NCBI GenBank assembly: GCA_964370795.1
Contig: CAYJME010000072.1
Coordinates: 1 to 14,098 of the forward strand
Source: JAHFOW01 sp964370795
Lineage (GTDB): Bacteria > Planctomycetota > Brocadiia > Brocadiales > Brocadiaceae
Reading direction: 5' to 3'
Length of the DNA: 14,098 bases
The position numbers and the translations under genes are program-made. Shown in pieces: positions 1 through 6,578 of the stretch; within the stretch, counting starts at the first letter, position 1; each line of letters begins with the position of its first letter. The notes beneath the pieces are model-generated. The model worked only from the letters and a program-made list of their open reading frames with translations. It made no database searches and had not been told where the DNA came from.

Positions 1-18
1 GTCGCTCGCAATGACAGG
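1..18. repeat. Fragment of a common intergenic repeat
   Basis: The first bases, read on the minus strand, give TGTCATTGCGAGCGAC. This phrase is typical of short dispersed intergenic repeats in many bacterial genomes. Only the edge is inside the window, so its extent and symmetry cannot be judged. It lies just downstream of the ilvE stop codon. Confidence 0.4.
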
Positions 19-43
19 CAAGACAAGACTTTTCGCACAGACT

Positions 44-907
44 CTAAAGCCCCATCTTCGTAAGGTCCCGATATTTTTTCAAAAGTTCGAGGGTAATTTT
101 ACCAGGCTTTCCTGTTCCGAGTATTCGTCCGTCGATCTTTACCACTGGAATTATTTCTGCTGCTGTCCCCGTTAAAAAACATTCTTCTGCAATATATAAA
201 TCATATTTGGTCATGAGTTGTTCTTTAACCTCCATTCCCATTTCTAGAGCTAACTTCATTACTACATTTCGGGTAATACCAATCAAAATTCCGGCGCTTT
301 CCGGTGGTGTAAAAAGCACATGGTCTCTAATGATAAAAATATTATCCCCGGCACACTCCGCCACATAACCGTCTTTATTGAGCATTAAGGCCTCGCCGGC
401 GCCTGCCTGAAGCGATTCAATCTTGGCCAAAATATTGTTCAGATAATTCAGAGATTTGATCTTTGGGTCAAGGGCAGAAAAATGATTACGGATCGTGGAA
501 ACAGTTACAATATCCAGCCCCCTTTCATATAACGCTTTTGAATACAACTCTATCGTGTCCGTAATGATAATAATTTGTGGGGTTGCACATTTGTTCGGAT
601 CGAGGCCGAGTTTTCCAACTCCACGAGTTACAACGACGCGGATGTATGATTCTGTTAAATTATTTGCAGCCATTGTCTCTTTTATAGCATCTGCCATTTC
701 AGCCTTCGTTATCGGTATTTTTAAAGCAAGCGCTGTGGCAGAATCATAAAGTCTGTCCATGTGTTGATCCATGGCGAATACCTTTCCATGGTAGGCGCGT
801 ATTCCTTCAAATACTCCATCTCCATAAAGAAGTCCATGATCAAAAACAGATATCTTGGCGTCTTCTTGAGGAAGCAGTTGACCATTGATGTAAATTTTTA
901 ATCCCAT
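44..907 (-). CDS. ilvE: Branched-chain amino acid aminotransferase
   Basis: Class IV PLP-dependent transaminase of 287 residues, moving the amino group between glutamate and the 2-oxo acids of valine, leucine and isoleucine in the cytoplasm. The N-terminus reads as a fold-type IV start (INGQLLPQEDAKISVFDHG) followed by GDGVFEGIRAY. The Schiff-base lysine is probably K151 in KSLNYLNN. GYVAECAGDNIF (about 181-192) is the family E-x-(G/A)-x-N-x-F motif, and FLTGTAAEIIPV (244-255) is the cofactor/substrate loop. Length is normal. The start ATG has a GGAG Shine-Dalgarno about 14 nt upstream, rather far. It is the second gene of an operon, 30 nt after the lolD-like gene. D-amino acid transaminase and aminodeoxychorismate lyase are relatives, but the motif set and length favour IlvE. 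Confidence 0.93.
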   Translation of the reverse strand: MGLKIYINGQLLPQEDAKISVFDHGLLYGDGVFEGIRAYHGKVFAMDQHMDRLYDSATALALKIPITKAEMADAIKETMAANNLTESYIRVVVTRGVGKLGLDPNKCATPQIIIITDTIELYSKALYERGLDIVTVSTIRNHFSALDPKIKSLNYLNNILAKIESLQAGAGEALMLNKDGYVAECAGDNIFIIRDHVLFTPPESAGILIGITRNVVMKLALEMGMEVKEQLMTKYDLYIAEECFLTGTAAEIIPVVKIDGRILGTGKPGKITLELLKKYRDLTKMGL

Positions 908-937
908 TGTTATAGATTCTACTCCTTTCTTTTCGTG

Positions 938-1636
938 CTATTCCAGAATGCGCCCGTCGACAATTCGCACAATGCGTTGCGCATGCCTGGCTATTTCTTC
1001 ATCGTGGGTAACAATTACAACCGTTTGATTAAGTACCTTATTCAAATCCCAGATCAACTCCCGAATTTCATGACCAGTTTTTGTGTCAAGATTCCCTGTT
1101 GGTTCATCACATAATAATAACTCAGGATCGTTAATAAGCGCTCGTATTATTGCAACTCGCTGTCTTTCACCGCCAGATAGCTGGAATGGTTTATGGGTTA
1201 ACCGTCCCCCTAACCCGACCCTTTCTAACAACGATACTGCTTTATCGGTATATTCTTTCCGCAATTTTTGCCAGTTTGAATAAGAACTTCCAATCAAACA
1301 TGGCAGGATAACATTTTCTAACGCGGTAAAATCTGGCAGGAGATGATAAAACTGAAAAACAAAACCAAAAATCCGGTTTCTCATCTCTGCCCGCTTTTTT
1401 GCGCTCAGTTCGGTCAGATTAATTCCTTTATAAACAACGTAACCTGACGTTGGCGTATCCAGAATTCCCATGATATGTAAGAGTGTGCTTTTACCAGCGC
1501 CCGATGCCCCCACAATCGCTACAATCTCGCCCTTTTTAATAGCTAGACTAATATCTTGTAAGACAGGCAACGTACGCTCGCCATTGGTATATTCTTTATG
1601 TATCTGAACTGTCTGCAGCAGACTATTTTCTCTCAT
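938..1636 (-). CDS. lolD: ABC transporter ATPase, LolD-like (lipoprotein release)
   Basis: ATPase subunit of 232 residues of the LolD/MacB subfamily. LolD powers release of lipoproteins from the inner membrane together with the LolC/E permease. All nucleotide-binding motifs are intact: Walker A GASGAGKST (43-51), Q-loop Q95 in FVFQFYHLLPDF, signature LSGGERQRVAIIRAL (from 153), Walker B LLLCDEP with catalytic E178, D-loop GNLD (181-184) and H-loop H211. The FQFYHLLPDFTALENV stretch is typical of the LolD/MacB group. No permease gene lies next to it; ilvE follows 30 nt downstream instead. There is no clear Shine-Dalgarno before the ATG. The subfamily is sure, while the exact substrate (lipoprotein, peptide or drug export) is inferred. 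Confidence 0.88.
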   Translation of the reverse strand: MRENSLLQTVQIHKEYTNGERTLPVLQDISLAIKKGEIVAIVGASGAGKSTLLHIMGILDTPTSGYVVYKGINLTELSAKKRAEMRNRIFGFVFQFYHLLPDFTALENVILPCLIGSSYSNWQKLRKEYTDKAVSLLERVGLGGRLTHKPFQLSGGERQRVAIIRALINDPELLLCDEPTGNLDTKTGHEIRELIWDLNKVLNQTVVIVTHDEEIARHAQRIVRIVDGRILE

Positions 1637-1701
1637 CTTTATACTGTAGCGATTTTTTTGGTTTTCTCTTGCGCTTCCATGGTAGATGTTTTTAGGCTCA
1701 A

Positions 1702-1730
1702 ACTATATCATATCGATAGGTGTTAGTCAA
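1702..1730 (-). promoter_or_regulatory. Sigma70-type promoter of the lolD-ilvE operon
   Basis: On the minus strand TTGACT (1730-1725), a 17-nt spacer, and TATAGT (1707-1702). Predicted transcription starts near 1695, giving a leader of about 58 nt before the lolD ATG. It points away from the TPR gene, so 1637-1865 is a divergent intergenic region with two promoters. Confidence 0.7.
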
Positions 1731-1794
1731 TTTTTTTCAGGCTATTTTTAGGCTTTTTCCATGTTTTAAAGTCGTTTGTTTCTTCTAATTTTTC

Positions 1795-1822
1795 TTGACA
1801 ATTTGCTTTGTAATACTAAAAT
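1795..1822 (+). promoter_or_regulatory. Sigma70-type promoter of the TPR lipoprotein gene
   Basis: TTGACA (1795-1800), a 16-nt spacer, and TAAAAT (1817-1822). The predicted start lies near 1829, leaving a leader of about 36 nt that carries the AAGGGG ribosome-binding site (1847-1852). Confidence 0.7.
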
Positions 1823-1865
1823 GCTGTTTTCACTGCACATTTTTATAAGGGGTTAAAATAAAAGT

Positions 1866-2888
1866 ATGAAAAATCCATTTCGATTTGAGGCTTTGTATTC
1901 TGTAAAATCACTTTACCGTGGTTTAGCTCTTTTTGCCGGTATCTCATTTATAGCGTGTTCCGGATGTCATAAGAAAGAAAAAGAAACATCGGAAAAGGTA
2001 GAATTTAAAGAGATTATTTCCGTCGCTCAAGATAAACCGGAACAAAAACAACCATTAGAAACAGCTCCGGTTGAACCAAAACAAGCAGAACCTGAACAAC
2101 CAGCACAAATATTAAAAACCCAGGAGCCTCCATCACTACAAGCAGAACCAGAAGTTGTCTCCCCAATTACTGCCCAAAACCTTTATGTCGAAGGAGTTGA
2201 TCTTCTGAACCAGGGCCAGGTTGATGAAGCAATTGATGCGTTCAACAAGGCAATCGAGTTAGACGATACCTTTATCGAAGCCCACAAAAAGAAGGCGCAA
2301 ATTTACGATAGGCGTGGAATGACGAATGAGGCAATCGGTTCCCTGAAAAAAGTCGTTGCGTTGGACCCCAATGACGCCGAGACATTCCTGAATCTGGGAA
2401 ATATTTACCTGAAAAAACACATGACCGACGATGCAATCGGGGCGCTAGAAAAATATGTGTCGTTATATCCAAAAAATGATAAAGCATATTACAATCTTGG
2501 ATGCCTTTACAGTAAGAAGAATTCTCCGGACAAGACGATTCGGGCATATCAAACAGCGATAAAACTTAATCCAAAAAATGTTGACGCAAGTTATAATCTG
2601 GGGGTTATGTATAATAATCGGGAAATGTTCGATGACGCCATTCAGACCTTTAAAAAGATATTAATCTTAAACCCGGAAAACCACGATGCACGTTACAACC
2701 TTGCCTTTGCTTACAACCGGAAGGGATTATTTGATGATGCCGTAGCTACGGGTGAGAAATTGCTGGAACTAGACCCGGGAAATGCGAATGCGCACCTTTT
2801 AATTGGCGATAGCTACAACAAGCAGGGTAAAACAAAAGAGGCGCAGGAAGAGTTTGATATTTATAAACAGCTCATATTTGTTAAATAA
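1866..2888 (+). CDS. TPR-repeat lipoprotein
   Basis: 340-residue protein. The N-terminus has a basic stretch, a hydrophobic core (about 18-30) and the cysteine cluster FIACSGC. C31 is a plausible lipidation site, although F at -3 is not classical; C34 is the alternative. A Pro/Glu/Gln-rich linker (about 40-100) follows. From residue 103 to the C-terminus there are exactly seven 34-residue tetratricopeptide repeats in strict register (103, 137, 171, 205, 239, 273, 307), mostly with the xxYYNLGxxYxxxxxxDDAI pattern. TPR arrays are protein-docking scaffolds, so this is probably a membrane-anchored scaffold or assembly factor on the periplasmic side. The partner is unknown. AAGGGG lies 13 nt upstream of the ATG. 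It stands alone with its own promoter and converges on ilvC. Confidence 0.88.
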   Translation: MKNPFRFEALYSVKSLYRGLALFAGISFIACSGCHKKEKETSEKVEFKEIISVAQDKPEQKQPLETAPVEPKQAEPEQPAQILKTQEPPSLQAEPEVVSPITAQNLYVEGVDLLNQGQVDEAIDAFNKAIELDDTFIEAHKKKAQIYDRRGMTNEAIGSLKKVVALDPNDAETFLNLGNIYLKKHMTDDAIGALEKYVSLYPKNDKAYYNLGCLYSKKNSPDKTIRAYQTAIKLNPKNVDASYNLGVMYNNREMFDDAIQTFKKILILNPENHDARYNLAFAYNRKGLFDDAVATGEKLLELDPGNANAHLLIGDSYNKQGKTKEAQEEFDIYKQLIFVK

Positions 2889-2965
2889 ACAAAAAAAACA
2901 AAACAAACTGCACCAGCAAACCAAATTACAGCATATTTTTACAAAACCAGCTTAACCATCCCGCT

Positions 2966-2990
2966 TTCCCCTCCTGCGTGAGGAGGGGAA
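2966..2990 (+). terminator. Strong hairpin after the TPR gene
   Basis: Perfect 10-bp stem TTCCCCTCCT / AGGAGGGGAA with a 5-nt loop (GCGTG), 77 bp after the TPR stop codon. There is no U-run, so it may be a repeat-derived palindrome rather than a classical terminator. It lies between convergent genes and could block transcription from either side. Confidence 0.45.
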
Positions 2991-3036
2991 GATGGGGAAG
3001 CAAAAAACATATAATAAGTCTTCTTGAAATAAAAAT

Positions 3037-3068
3037 CACAGATCATATCCTATTTTCTACAATCTGTG
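3037..3068 (-). terminator. Probable terminator of the ilvN-ilvC unit
   Basis: On the minus strand CACAGAT, an 18-nt loop, ATCTGTG, then ATTTTTATTT. It is a 7-bp perfect stem followed by a U-rich tract, starting 21 nt after the ilvC stop. The stem is built from a copy of the CACAGAT dispersed repeat (to about 3085). Confidence 0.45.
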
Positions 3069-3088
3069 TCATCTGTACTGTGGTTAAT

Positions 3089-4090
3089 TTATACTTCTTT
3101 AGCGTTAATCCACTTCATCATCTTGCGCAATTCTTTACCAACCTTTTCAATGAGATGATTTCTGTCCTTCTTCTCGAGGGCGTTGAAAACCGGCCGGCCG
3201 GCCTGATTTTCTAATATCCATTCCCTGGCAAACTGTCCACTCTGTATTTCTGATAAAATCCGCTTCATTTCCTTTTTGGTCTCTTCGGTAACGATGCGTG
3301 GACCCCGGGTCAGATCTCCATACTCAGCCGTATTGCTGACAGAATACCTCATATAGTTAAGACCACCCTGATAGAAAAGGTCTACAATGAGCTTCAGTTC
3401 GTGCATACATTCAAAATAGGCAAGTTCAGGCTGATACCCGGCCTCTACCAGTGTTTCAAAACCTGCCTTAACAAGGGCTGCTGCGCCGCCACACAACACC
3501 GCCTGTTCGCCGAAAAGGTCTGTTTCTGTCTCCTCGGCAAAGGTAGTCTCCATCACGCCGGCCCGTGTGCCGCCGATTCCGTGTGCATAGGCCATGGCCT
3601 TTTTCCTGGCCATTCCCGTAGCGTCCTGGTGTATGGCCATCAGACAGGGAACACCGCCACCCTTTTCAAATTCGCTGCGGACAAGATGGCCGGGACTTTT
3701 AGGCGCAACCATGATGACATCGATATTGGCCGGAGGAACAACCTGCCCAAAATGAATATTAAATCCGTGGGAAAAACACAGCGTCTTGCCGTCTTTCAAA
3801 TGAGGCTTGATCTGGGACTCATATACTGCCTTTTGAGTTTCATCCGGAAGCAGAATCTGAATAACATCCCCCTGCTTTGCAGCCTCGTCTACTGATACCG
3901 GTTTAAAACCATGCTTAACCGCCAGTTGAAAATTCGGCGTGCCTGTTCTTGTTGATACAATAACATCAAAACCAGATTCCCTGAGATTTTGAGCCTGAGC
4001 ATGACCCTGACTGCCGTACCCAATCACAGCAATCTTTTTCCCCTTTAAAATACTGATATCTGCATCTTTTTCATAATAGATTTTCAACAT
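3089..4090 (-). CDS. ilvC: Ketol-acid reductoisomerase (class I)
   Basis: 333 residues, the usual length of class I KARI. The enzyme isomerises and reduces acetolactate or acetohydroxybutyrate using NAD(P)H and Mg2+, the second shared step of valine/isoleucine/leucine synthesis. The N-terminal Rossmann fold has GYGSQGHAQAQNL (24-36). The cofactor-phosphate loop reads STRTGTPNF (46-54). H108 lies in FSHGFNIHFGQVVPP, and K131 in KSPGH. The knotted C-terminal domain carries the metal ligands D191 and E195 (ETDLFGEQ), E227 and E231 (FECMHELK), and S252 in YSVSNTAEYGD. A strong ribosome-binding site (AAGGAAGG) sits just before the ATG. It lies 50 nt after ilvN and is probably co-transcribed with it. 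Confidence 0.97.
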   Translation of the reverse strand: MLKIYYEKDADISILKGKKIAVIGYGSQGHAQAQNLRESGFDVIVSTRTGTPNFQLAVKHGFKPVSVDEAAKQGDVIQILLPDETQKAVYESQIKPHLKDGKTLCFSHGFNIHFGQVVPPANIDVIMVAPKSPGHLVRSEFEKGGGVPCLMAIHQDATGMARKKAMAYAHGIGGTRAGVMETTFAEETETDLFGEQAVLCGGAAALVKAGFETLVEAGYQPELAYFECMHELKLIVDLFYQGGLNYMRYSVSNTAEYGDLTRGPRIVTEETKKEMKRILSEIQSGQFAREWILENQAGRPVFNALEKKDRNHLIEKVGKELRKMMKWINAKEV

Positions 4091-4140
4091 AGCCCTTCCT
4101 TTACCTTGTAAAATATTTTATGCAGCACAAACGTTCACGT

Positions 4141-4620
4141 TTACTTTGCGCCGCGTGCAATGGCGATACTGCCCGTCCGCACCAATTCCTTAATTCCGTA
4201 AGGACGCAATAAATTCAACAGCGCATCGAGTTTTTCTTCAGTACCGGCAATTTCTATAACCAGATCTTTCTGTCCCACATCAACAATCTTTCCGCGGAAG
4301 ATATCGATAATTTCAATGATTTCTCCTCGTTTTCCAGCCGGGACATTAACCCTGATAAGCATCAAATCGCGTTCAACAAATTCCTCATTGGTAAAATCGA
4401 CTACCTTGATGACATCGATAACCTTTCCGATTTGTTTTCTGACCTGCTCTAAAATGGCCTCATCGCCCCTGACGACGAGGGTAATTCGTGAAAGGGCAGG
4501 ATTTTCGGTCTCGCCAACGGCAAGGCTGTCAATATTAAACCCCCTGCCACTGATTAAGCACGTAATACGCGCCAAAACACCAACCTTATTTTCAACGAGA
4601 ATGGAAATTACATGTCGCAT
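4141..4620 (-). CDS. ilvN: Acetolactate synthase regulatory (small) subunit
   Basis: 159 residues, typical of the long IlvN/IlvH type. An N-terminal ACT domain starts at once (MRHVISILVENKVGVLARI), with GLISGRGFNI-type sequence at 22-30 and SLAVGETE at 32-39. A second ACT-like domain begins near residue 80 (ERDLMLIRVNV). The subunit binds valine and controls the catalytic IlvB subunit. ilvB is not next to it; the upstream gene is rnfA. No Shine-Dalgarno is visible before the ATG, but the N-terminus matches the family exactly, so the start is kept. A 104-bp gap to rnfA leaves room for its own promoter. The symbol ilvH would be equally valid. Confidence 0.94.
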   Translation of the reverse strand: MRHVISILVENKVGVLARITCLISGRGFNIDSLAVGETENPALSRITLVVRGDEAILEQVRKQIGKVIDVIKVVDFTNEEFVERDLMLIRVNVPAGKRGEIIEIIDIFRGKIVDVGQKDLVIEIAGTEEKLDALLNLLRPYGIKELVRTGSIAIARGAK

Positions 4621-4724
4621 AATATTTTAGAATTTTTAAAATGGTTAAGGTCTGTACGTGAGATTCTTTTATCCATCTATTACTTTGTTAAAAACTCTGT
4701 GCTTTTATGGTCAAAAAATTTAAA

Positions 4725-5363
4725 TTATTGAACCATTCCTGAAAATCCAAAAAAGGCAAGCGCCATCAGTCCTGTGCAAATAAAGGCTATAGGAACTCCA
4801 CGCAAAGGTTCCGGAATACTCACGAGTGCAAGACGTTCACGAATACCCGACATCAAAAGCATGGCCACAGTAAAACCAATCCCTGCCCCAAATCCCTGCA
4901 CCGTAGCCTGTAAAAAACCCAGTTGTTTGGGTGAATCGGTTGTATTTAAAAGCGCAACACCGAGTACCGCACAGTTGGTTGTAATCAACGGGAGATAAAT
5001 ACCCAGGCTTTCGTATAGTGCAGGCACCATCTTCCTGAGCAACATCTCGACCAATTGTACCAGTGTAGCAATCACCAGAATGTAGCTGATAGTTTTTAAT
5101 ACCTCGATGAGCCCCAATTGCCGAATAGAAGGAAAAACCCACGCAACAATATTAGCGTCACCAGGTAGCAGGATATAATTGTACACAATCCAGGTAATTG
5201 CTGAGGCAATAGTCATAACAAAGGTTACCGCTACCCCCATACCAAGAGCGGAGGACGTCTTTTGTGAAACACCCAGAAAAGGACAGAGTCCCAGAAACTT
5301 CGCCAGGACAAAGTTATTCACAAAAACCACACTGATTATTATTAACGCAATTTCCTTAATCAT
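4725..5363 (-). CDS. rnfA: Rnf electron transport complex subunit A
   Basis: Polytopic membrane protein (about six helices) of the RnfA/NqrE family, part of the ion-pumping ferredoxin:NAD+ oxidoreductase. FVNNFVLAKFLGLCPFLGVS contains C27 and LPLITTNCAVLGVALLN contains C131. In this family the two cysteines help hold an intramembrane 2Fe-2S cluster together with the RnfE pair. The end MALAFFGFSGMVQ matches the RnfA C-terminus. At 212 residues it is about 20 longer than E. coli RsxA; the extra length sits around residues 67-88, in a loop after YNYILLP. Its start overlaps the rnfE stop by 8 nt, so translation is coupled. RnfB, C, D and G are not in the window. Confidence 0.93.
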   Translation of the reverse strand: MIKEIALIIISVVFVNNFVLAKFLGLCPFLGVSQKTSSALGMGVAVTFVMTIASAITWIVYNYILLPGDANIVAWVFPSIRQLGLIEVLKTISYILVIATLVQLVEMLLRKMVPALYESLGIYLPLITTNCAVLGVALLNTTDSPKQLGFLQATVQGFGAGIGFTVAMLLMSGIRERLALVSIPEPLRGVPIAFICTGLMALAFFGFSGMVQ

Positions 5364-5991
5364 GTTTCATGAAGGCCTTCATAGATTGTTTGCTCTTTCT
5401 CAATTTCCGCCAGTTCATAAACCCAAGCAACAGTCCCAATACAATAAATGCGCCTGGCGCCATAATCATCACCGATGCCGGTTGATATGATTCAGAAACT
5501 TTTAACCCAAAGAGCGTCCCGGCGCCCAGTATCTCACGAATGGAAGAAACAATACACAACGACATCGTCCACCCCAATCCCAAACCCGCGCCATCCAAAA
5601 CAGAGGATAAAGGCTTGTTTTTGTATGCAAACGATTCCGCACGATACATAATAATACAGTTAACCACGATGAGCGGAATAAAGATTCCCAGCGATGCATT
5701 TAACTCAGGCGGCAAATATGCCTTCATAAGCAACTCCACCATCGTTACGAATGCCGCAATAACTACAATGAAACAGGGAATGCGAATTTCTTTTGGTATA
5801 AAAGACCGTACAATGGAAATAATAAAGTTAGAGCAAATCAACACAAAGGTTGCAGCCCCGCCCATAGCCAGCCCATTTTTTGCGGAGGTAGTAACTGCAA
5901 GACTTGGGCATATGCCCAACACCAGCACAAACATGGGATTGTATTTAAAAATCCCTTTAGTAAATTCCTTCTGGTAACTTTCTTCTGCCAT
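5356..5991 (-). CDS. rnfE: Rnf electron transport complex subunit E
   Basis: 211-residue membrane subunit of the RnfE/NqrD family. Diagnostic stretches are KYNPMFVLVLGICPSLAVTT (C28), SFIPKEIRIPCFIVVIAAFV (63-82), LGIFIPLIVVNCIIMYRAES (C112) and SSIREILGAGTLFG. C28 and C112 match the cysteine pair that faces the RnfA pair across the membrane. IPKEIRIP and the AES/REILGAGTLFG motif favour RnfE over NqrD. AGGA lies 10 nt upstream of the ATG. It lies 26 nt after the glutaredoxin-like gene and overlaps rnfA by 8 nt. The E-A order matches the clostridial-type rnfCDGEAB arrangement with the flanking genes missing. Confidence 0.93.
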   Translation of the reverse strand: MAEESYQKEFTKGIFKYNPMFVLVLGICPSLAVTTSAKNGLAMGGAATFVLICSNFIISIVRSFIPKEIRIPCFIVVIAAFVTMVELLMKAYLPPELNASLGIFIPLIVVNCIIMYRAESFAYKNKPLSSVLDGAGLGLGWTMSLCIVSSIREILGAGTLFGLKVSESYQPASVMIMAPGAFIVLGLLLGFMNWRKLRKSKQSMKAFMKHD

Positions 5992-6017
5992 AACTTTTAC
6001 ATCCTAATATTTTTTAT

Positions 6018-6272
6018 TTATTTGAGGCACTTATCAATCTCTTTCTTATTAAAACCGTACAACACCTTCTCTCCCGCCACCACAATAGGCAACTTGTCGA
6101 GCGATTCGACGTCATCAGTACCGACAATCTTTACCACTTCTTTTCTGGCATTGTCGTCTTTGTCAATATCATAAGAAATAAAATCTGCCTTTTTCTTATT
6201 TAGATATGCAAGGAGTTCATTGCACTTCGGACAGAACGGCGTACAGTATACCTTTAATTTATGAGCAGCCAT
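6018..6272 (-). CDS. Glutaredoxin-like thiol-disulfide protein
   Basis: Small thioredoxin-fold protein, 84 residues from the ATG at 6272. The active site is CPKC within VYCTPFCPKCNEL, with an extra cysteine four residues before the first catalytic one. LPIVV supplies the expected cis-proline loop, and GFNKKEID matches the GxD-type C-terminal glutaredoxin motif. An upstream GTG (6284) would add four residues (MRVT), but its AGGA is only about 3 nt away. The ATG has GAGGG at a better distance and is preferred. It is the first gene of a unit continuing into rnfE, so it may handle thiol redox connected with that membrane complex. It could equally be a general glutaredoxin/NrdH-like reductant. Confidence 0.85.
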   Translation of the reverse strand: MAAHKLKVYCTPFCPKCNELLAYLNKKKADFISYDIDKDDNARKEVVKIVGTDDVESLDKLPIVVAGEKVLYGFNKKEIDKCLK

Positions 6273-6372
6273 AGTTACCCTCACTTTCCTGGTGTTTTCA
6301 CAACTTCTTCAACACGGTTATTTCACGCCATCTTTAAAATCTGCATGTTCATGGGATTTATATGAAGTTTTT

Positions 6373-6401
6373 AATTTAAACAAAAAAACAAGGACAGTCA
6401 A
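6373..6401 (-). promoter_or_regulatory. Possible promoter of the glutaredoxin-rnfEA unit
   Basis: On the minus strand TTGACT (6401-6396), a 17-nt spacer, and TAAATT (6378-6373). The -35 is good and the -10 only fair. The leader to the preferred ATG would be about 94 nt. The purH promoter starts 25 bp away on the other strand, so the region is a divergent pair. Confidence 0.5.
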
Positions 6402-6425
6402 CGAAAAAAGCTCATCGTTATTCTT

Positions 6426-6454
6426 TTGACATGATTTTTGCGTTCTGCTAGAAT
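6426..6454 (+). promoter_or_regulatory. Sigma70-type promoter of purH
   Basis: TTGACA (6426-6431), a 17-nt spacer, and TAGAAT (6449-6454). This gives a leader of about 118 nt containing a large imperfect hairpin. No PurR-like or purine riboswitch pattern was recognised. Confidence 0.72.
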
Positions 6455-6471
6455 CGCAAAAACGTTGTTTA

Positions 6472-6549
6472 TTCACCGCAAAGTCGCACAGTGCGCAAAA
6501 AAGAGATGAAAAATTAAAACTTTGCATTCTCTGCGTCTTTGCGGTTATT
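6472..6549. repeat. Imperfect palindromic repeat in the purH leader
   Basis: Left arm begins CACCGCAAAGTCGCACAG (about 6474) and the right arm ends CTCTGCGTCTTTGCGGTTA (about 6548). The arms pair at roughly 20 of 26 positions around an A-rich centre. The same sequence class (ACCGCAGAGACGCAGAG-like) appears at 12502-12643. It ends about 20 nt before the purH ribosome-binding site, so in RNA it would form a hairpin there. Confidence 0.6.
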
Positions 6550-6578
6550 TTTATGATTGAAAAATTAAGGAGGAAAAG

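Noticed and set aside
3401..3895. 164-codon plus-strand open frame inside ilvC
   Set aside because: It is antisense to a highly conserved enzyme gene, and its residue composition looks like a frame shadow.
6282..6284. GTG start for the glutaredoxin-like gene
   Set aside because: The Shine-Dalgarno is too close. The ATG at 6272 has GAGGG at a suitable distance and gives the usual glutaredoxin N-terminus.
6318..6527. 69-codon minus-strand ORF between the glutaredoxin-like gene and purH
   Set aside because: It overlaps both divergent promoters and the palindromic leader repeat; no start context and no known motif.
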